Part shown: positions 35,983-39,806 of the stretch, piece by piece
Layout of the letters: each line of letters begins with the position of its first letter
Numbering within the stretch: the first letter of the stretch is position 1
Assembly (NCBI GenBank): GCA_905478855.1
Contig: CAJQKF010000148.1
Span: forward strand, 1 to 39,806
Origin: an uncultured Gammaproteobacteria bacterium
Lineage (GTDB): Bacteria; Pseudomonadota; Gammaproteobacteria; Arenicellales; CAJQKF01
Direction of reading: 5' to 3'
DNA: 39,806 nt
Program-made: the position numbers and the translations under genes
The notes under the pieces: model-generated
Databases searched by the model: none
What the model was told of the DNA's origin: nothing
What the model saw: only the letters and a program-made list of their open reading frames with translations

Positions 35983-37053
35983 TCAGCGGGCAGCCCGGGA
36001 ACGTGATGCGTTTGTCCGTGCAGGAACGAGCGCTTTGACCAATTCCTTCATGTCCAGGAAGCCGACGGGCACACCGTCGGCACAGACACGATAATTTTTC
36101 TGCGTATTCCCCGCTGAAAGCTCGATGACGCTTTCGAGTGTTGCATTCTGGTCCACGTCACCCGCGATGTGATCCCCGTCCTCACCGGGATGCATAATAG
36201 AACGAACGCGCAGTACCCTGGCGCGGTTGATATCTCCGACGAAATCTTCAATGTATGGGTCAGCTGGATTGAGAAGGATATCCTGAGGCTCGCCTTGCTG
36301 AACGACCGCACCATCTTTCAATATGACAAGGTGATCCGCCAGCTTTAGTGCCTCATCCAGATCATGAGTGATGAAGATAATGGTCTTGTGCAGTTCTGTC
36401 TGCAGTTCGAGCAGCAGATTCTGCATATCCGTGCGAATAAGTGGATCAAGCGCCGAGAACGCCTCATCCATGAGCATAATGTCAGAGTTAGACGTCAGTG
36501 CGCGGGCGATGCCGACGCGCTGCTGCATCCCACCCGATAATTGATAGGGATAGTGATTCTGATAGCCCCCAAGTCCGACACGTTCCAGCCACTTGTGAGC
36601 TTCGGCTTCTCTTTTGGAAATGTCTTCGCCGCGTACCTCTAGTGCCATGGCCGCATTTTGCAGCACTGTTCGGTGAGGAAAGAGTGCGAATTTCTGAAAA
36701 ACCATAGACATCATGGTTTGACGGAACCGCAATAGCTCGGTGGCGGACAGTCCAAGGATGTTATTGCCGTCGATATCAATTTCGCCGGCAGTGGGTTCAA
36801 TCAGCCTGTTCACGTGCCGGATCAGGGTGGACTTACCCGATCCCGACAGCCCCATCACCACCGTGATCTCGCCTGCCTGCATATCTACGTTGATGTCCTT
36901 CAATCCAAGAACGTGGTCATATTCCTGAAGTAGTTCTTCCTTACCCATTCCTGCCAGCACCTGCGGTAATGCTGCGTCAGGGTTGGATCCAAAGATCTTG
37001 TAGAGGCCGCGGATGCTGACTTGAGTTCTGTTCGCCATGGCCTGGATTCTCAC
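35983..37053 (-). CDS. proV: ABC transporter ATP-binding subunit, glycine betaine/proline type
   Basis: Walker A (GLSGSGKST), Q-loop (VFQKFALFPH), signature (LSGGMQQRVGIARAL), Walker B (IMLMDEAFSALDP) and H-loop (ITHD) are all intact. The N-terminal YKIFGSNP…QVLAGMGKEELL segment and the C-terminal regulatory tail with a partial CBS-like region (about 285-345) are typical of ProV/OpuAA. The GTG start at 37053 overlaps the permease stop by four bases (GTGA), so translation is coupled; an ATG 15 bases on is an alternative. With the permease and binding protein it forms an importer for quaternary ammonium or tertiary sulfonium osmolytes; DMSP fits the adjacent operon. Confidence 0.92.
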   Translation of the reverse strand: MRIQAMANRTQVSIRGLYKIFGSNPDAALPQVLAGMGKEELLQEYDHVLGLKDINVDMQAGEITVVMGLSGSGKSTLIRHVNRLIEPTAGEIDIDGNNILGLSATELLRFRQTMMSMVFQKFALFPHRTVLQNAAMALEVRGEDISKREAEAHKWLERVGLGGYQNHYPYQLSGGMQQRVGIARALTSNSDIMLMDEAFSALDPLIRTDMQNLLLELQTELHKTIIFITHDLDEALKLADHLVILKDGAVVQQGEPQDILLNPADPYIEDFVGDINRARVLRVRSIMHPGEDGDHIAGDVDQNATLESVIELSAGNTQKNYRVCADGVPVGFLDMKELVKALVPARTNASRSRAAR

Positions 37054-38081
37054 CCGTTTTCGTGCGCGACGTTTATTCGGGCAAGGGCCGCCTTGGTAGT
37101 GCGGTCGAGAACGACGGCAAGTAAGACAATACCGAGACCAGCGACCAAACCCACGCCCAGCTCAAGATTACGAATACCACGCAGGACAAGAACGCCAAGG
37201 CCCGGCGCAGAGACAAGCGAGGCAATCACAACCATCGCAAGACTCATCATGATCGTCTGGTTCACGCCGGCCATGATATTGGGAAGAGCCAACGGGATCT
37301 CAACCCCCAGGAGCTTCTGACGCGCATTCATCCCATAGGCATTTGCAGCCTCGATGACATCCTTGTCGACAAGGCGTATGCCGAGATCAGTCAGACGGAT
37401 GACGGGAACGATGGCGTAAACAATGATAGCAATACCGTAGAGTTTGCTTTCCGTTACCGAGAAAAGGAATATCAGGGGGATGAGATAGACAAAGCTGGGC
37501 AATGTCTGCAGCAAGTCAAGCAGCGGAATCATGGCTCTTTGCAAGGTATTCGACTTTGCCATGAGGATACCGATGGGAACCCCGAACAGGACGCAAAGCC
37601 CGGTACAGACAAAGATGATCGACAATGTCTGAATAGCGGCATCTAGGTGATCGATAAACCCCAGAAACAGAAATGAGCAGGCAACAAAGACCGTGACAGC
37701 CACGGAGCGCGAAACATACCAGGTCAGCCAGAAAAGTGCCGGAAGCAGTATCCACCAAGGGGTAGCTAAAAATGCCCAGAGTGCGCCATCCAAGGCCCAA
37801 GATAGCGGTTGTGTGACCGGATCCAAAACCACCTTCATGGCATCCTTGACGGAAAGGAAGGCGTCCTCCAAGCCTGAGGTCATGTCACGGGTTCTCGGAA
37901 TTGCGGCACATGACTCATTAAGGTTATCGAGCGATGGGAAAGGGATGCCGCTGCTTGCCTCAGCACTTGCTTCGCCTCTGGTTTGGGCCAGCAACTGCGC
38001 CATGTTCATGGGACTTTCGTCACCCTTGCCGCACCACGCTGTTAATCCAAACGTTTCGAAAATCTTGTCATAAAACGCCAT
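37050..38081 (-). CDS. proW: ABC transporter permease, glycine betaine/proline type
   Basis: The 343-aa inner-membrane protein has a ~95-residue soluble N-terminal extension, then about six to seven helices (LLPALFWLTWYVSR, AVTVFVACSFLFLGF, LIPLIFLFSV, AIIVYAIVPVI and others). The EAA motif that contacts the ATPase is EAANAYGMNARQKLLGVEIP. The long N-terminus is shared with ProW-like permeases. It is the middle gene of the binding protein-permease-ATPase operon. Confidence 0.92.
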   Translation of the reverse strand: MAFYDKIFETFGLTAWCGKGDESPMNMAQLLAQTRGEASAEASSGIPFPSLDNLNESCAAIPRTRDMTSGLEDAFLSVKDAMKVVLDPVTQPLSWALDGALWAFLATPWWILLPALFWLTWYVSRSVAVTVFVACSFLFLGFIDHLDAAIQTLSIIFVCTGLCVLFGVPIGILMAKSNTLQRAMIPLLDLLQTLPSFVYLIPLIFLFSVTESKLYGIAIIVYAIVPVIRLTDLGIRLVDKDVIEAANAYGMNARQKLLGVEIPLALPNIMAGVNQTIMMSLAMVVIASLVSAPGLGVLVLRGIRNLELGVGLVAGLGIVLLAVVLDRTTKAALARINVAHENG

Positions 38082-38110
38082 TGATCCTACTTCCCAATTC
38101 GCATCTGAGC

Positions 38111-38140
38111 GTCAGGAGCACCAGCGAAGATGCCCCTGAC
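38111..38140 (-). terminator. Intercistronic hairpin between binding protein and permease genes
   Basis: On the transcript GTCAGGGGC pairs with GCTCCTGAC (8 of 9 positions) around a 12-nt loop. There is no T-run, so it is a stabilising or attenuating hairpin rather than a full terminator. Such hairpins after binding-protein genes keep that subunit in excess. Confidence 0.5.
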
Positions 38141-38148
38141 AATCCGCA

Positions 38149-39141
38149 TTACTGTAGCAGCGCGGAAAGCTTGTCGCGCGCGGCATCATTCAACCATGCC
38201 CCCCAGACACCCTTGTAGGTCGTCAAAAAGTGTACCGCGCCTTCTTCATAAGAAGCTTTGTTATCTTCGACCCATGCAAGAGTTTCACCCATCTGCGCAT
38301 TGGTGAATGACAGCTTGGCCATCAGGTTCGAGACATCCGCATTTTCGGCCATAAATTCTTTGGAGAGAACGGTGACCACGACACTGCGGGGAAAGGCGCT
38401 CATCGCTGGCGTTGCGCATTCCGCCGTAATGTTGCAAGCATGTTTTTCTGGATCATGCGGGCCCATATCAACCAGCGTCATGGGGTATTTTCCGAGCACC
38501 GATGTCGGCGCCCAATAAAAGCCGAACCATGGCTCCTTGTTTTCAAACGCTGCAGCGATGGAGGCCGCTAGGGTCTCGCCCGATCCATGCACGAAGTTCT
38601 CAATACCCGCATCAATTAGCCCGCCTGCCTTAAGCAGGTTGGTGCTGACGTTTAGACACGTCCACCCCTCGGGACAATTATGAAAACGGTTCCCGACGAG
38701 ATCGGGATTGGCAGCAATGCCCTCAATTGTTGCCAGTTCCGGGTGCGCTTCTAAAAGGTAGTTTGGCACAAAAAACCCTTCAACACCGCCGTCTGAAAGA
38801 ACTTCGGTAACCGGAATGATCTTGCCAGATTCAACTAGCTCTTCATACGCCGGCGCGCCGTTGGTCCATATTTCAGTTAGAATATCTGGCTCTCCAGTCT
38901 CGGATACGGATGCCAGCGCAGGATTGGTCGAAAGCGGAACTGTGGTCGCATCGCATTCGTAGCCTTCTTCCATCAAGAACTTCGCGACCGCAGTAACAAT
39001 TTGCGCCGATCCCCAATCAGCCTGCATGAGAGATACTTCGCCGCATTCACTGGCCTGGGCATTCGAAGACCCGAAGGCCATTACAACGAGGCACCCAAGA
39101 CCTGCCCAAATCTTGAGTGGTTTTTTTGAAATCTTGAACAT
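38149..39141 (-). CDS. proX: Periplasmic substrate-binding protein, glycine betaine/DMSP type (ProX/OpuAC-like)
   Basis: The 330-aa protein has a Sec signal peptide (LKIWAGLGCLVVMAFG, cleavage near AQA-SE) and an OpuAC domain: MQADWGSAQIVTAVAKFLME, PDILTEIWTNG, a Trp-rich C-terminal lobe with PWFGFYWAPTSVLGKYPMTL, and a disulfide-like Cys pair in NCPEGWTCLN. Aromatic residues of this family build a box around trimethylammonium or dimethylsulfonium groups. AGGAGAAAAGAA precedes the ATG, a strong Shine-Dalgarno. As the first gene of the importer operon it has a 610-bp upstream region with two palindromes. DMSP importers of this architecture have been reported in marine bacteria; substrate here is inferred from context. 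Confidence 0.93.
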   Translation of the reverse strand: MFKISKKPLKIWAGLGCLVVMAFGSSNAQASECGEVSLMQADWGSAQIVTAVAKFLMEEGYECDATTVPLSTNPALASVSETGEPDILTEIWTNGAPAYEELVESGKIIPVTEVLSDGGVEGFFVPNYLLEAHPELATIEGIAANPDLVGNRFHNCPEGWTCLNVSTNLLKAGGLIDAGIENFVHGSGETLAASIAAAFENKEPWFGFYWAPTSVLGKYPMTLVDMGPHDPEKHACNITAECATPAMSAFPRSVVVTVLSKEFMAENADVSNLMAKLSFTNAQMGETLAWVEDNKASYEEGAVHFLTTYKGVWGAWLNDAARDKLSALLQ

Positions 39142-39751
39142 TTCTTTTCTCCTAAGGTTGTTGGCGCATTTGAGATAGAGAGGCTATCCAAACCAAGTTT
39201 CGCCATGGTTACAGGGGTATAACTTATCAATAAGCCTAAGTTCAAAGAACTGAAAAGAATTTTTAATCATGTACAAATAGTAACCGCTGAGCAAAGAACT
39301 TCGGCTACGCACTTAGCTTTCCATGAGAGCCGCTATCTAGGGAATCGAATTAAGCGATACGGGGTTTGCACGTGCAAAGCCCTGTCTCCGGCTAACTTAT
39401 GAGCAACCGGAGCTTTTGAAATAATAGAGGGAGCCCGTCAGTTACTAAGAATGATCATCAATGAGATCAAAATTCAAGCCTTGGATGTGAGAGCATCCTC
39501 AAAATTTGATAAATTAAAAATTGTAACCGCGCTATTGGTCCGATGACCATGCGTCGGAAATGATTGGTCGGGGCGCTGAATTGATAGTCGTAGACCCTAT
39601 CCTGCCAAGGAAAGTGGTAGCCCAGCCGAAATCTCTAGTTTTGCGTGAATTTAATTGGGGGACGCTTATAGCAATTGTATCCACAGAGGGGAGATAAATC
39701 GGGCTAGGCCGCGTTTTTGATGTTCAACTCGATAGATAGGTTACATGAGAA
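39142..39751. other. Intergenic region upstream of the importer operon
   Basis: No gene is visible in 610 bp. It contains AGTTCAAAGAACT (39239-39251), a perfect 5-bp-arm repeat about 100 bp before the binding-protein start. It also contains the larger palindrome at 39361 and a stem CTCCGG/CCGGAG (39386-39412) followed by CTTTTG. The tRNA 3' end follows at 39753. No integrase gene lies here although this is the tRNA-proximal end. Confidence 0.45.
39361..39382. promoter_or_regulatory. Large near-perfect palindrome (operator candidate)
   Basis: The core TTTGCACGTGCAAA (39365-39378) is a perfect 14-bp palindrome. The flanks GGG (39361-39363) and CCC (39380-39382) extend it to 22 bp with one mismatched pair. 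It is about 220 bp upstream of the binding-protein start and resembles an operator for a dimeric repressor. Confidence 0.5.
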
Positions 39752-39797
39752 ATGGTGGGCCCGGTAGGACTTGAACCTACGACCAATGGATTATGAG
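39752..39797 (-). repeat. Right attachment-site copy inside tRNA-Ile(CAT)
   Basis: This is the second copy of the 46-bp perfect direct repeat at 25692-25737, 14,060 bp apart. It covers the tRNA 3' end through the anticodon, leaving the tRNA gene on this side intact as far as the window shows. Confidence 0.88.
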
Positions 39798-39806
39798 TCC
39801 ACTGCT
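39753..39806 (-). tRNA. tRNA-Ile(CAT), partial at window edge
   Basis: Read on the minus strand, the visible part runs from within the D-arm side to the end. It has anticodon loop CTCATAA with anticodon CAT at 39795-39793, T arm GTAGG-TTCAAGT-CCTAC, acceptor 3' strand CGGGCCC, discriminator A and an encoded CCA (39755-39753). The ACTCATAATC…TTGGTCG pattern fits the lysidine-modified tRNA-Ile2 rather than elongator tRNA-Met. The 5' part lies beyond the window. Confidence 0.85.

Noticed and set aside
39386..39412. Intrinsic terminator CTCCGG…CCGGAG plus CTTTTG
   Set aside because: The loop is 15 nt, the T-run is four bases, and no plus-strand gene precedes it.
39753..39806. Elongator tRNA-Met for the CAT anticodon
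   Set aside because: The anticodon stem and the TTGGTCG variable region follow tRNA-Ile2; the missing 5' half prevents a final decision.

Overview
The window looks like a chromosomal segment of a marine gammaproteobacterium. The reasons are SelO, HigA, DUF4389, a ferrochelatase remnant of proteobacterial type, a GcvA-like LysR regulator and a gene set suited to dimethylsulfoniopropionate (DMSP). Its left two thirds (about 1-28.3 kb) are AT-richer and look like accessory DNA: isolated genes, long gaps, insertion-sequence remnants and several decaying genes. The right third (28.3-39.2 kb) is denser and GC-richer and is organised in operons.

Layout. 0.1-4.5 kb: a DEDDh exonuclease fused to a DUF294 nucleotidyltransferase, then a divergent pair made of an NTAQ1-type N-terminal glutamine amidase (a family best known from eukaryotes) and the protein AMPylase SelO. 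4.7-9.1 kb: a two-gene nonribosomal peptide locus. It has one formyltransferase / half-condensation / adenylation / carrier protein, and a separate thioesterase-like protein whose nucleophile serine is replaced. 9.7-11.3 kb: a potassium channel with an RCK-like region and a C-terminal RyR-like domain. 11.3-19.1 kb: three internally deleted IS6-family relics with conserved ends. Two of them are nearly identical, in direct orientation, and bracket a segment with two sulfotransferases, a possible integron cassette with an attC-like site, and a broken hemH. 19.2-20.4 kb: a VanZ-like protein and a PDZ-less HtrA-type protease. 21.2-24.1 kb: an O-antigen ligase truncated by a junction with a higBA toxin-antitoxin locus (higB decapitated, higA intact), then a frameshifted REP-associated transposase. 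24.4-28.1 kb: two different Fic proteins, a likely decayed toxin-antitoxin pair and a dead DDE transposase.

28.4-39.1 kb is a probable DMSP (or related zwitterion) utilisation locus. A ProXWV-type ABC importer would bring in the substrate. A DddL-like cupin lyase could release acrylate, an AMP-forming CoA ligase would activate the acid, and a DmdD-like crotonase, a FadB/FadJ-like bifunctional enzyme and a thiolase would carry the CoA ester into central metabolism. A LysR regulator is divergent from the catabolic operon.

This block is bounded by a 46-bp perfect direct repeat: the 3' part of a tRNA-Ile(CAT) gene at 25.69 kb, and the tRNA gene itself running off the right edge. The 14.06-kb interval therefore looks like a tRNA-integrated island that has lost its integrase. 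All functional statements are inferred from sequence motifs recognised by eye; no database search was run.
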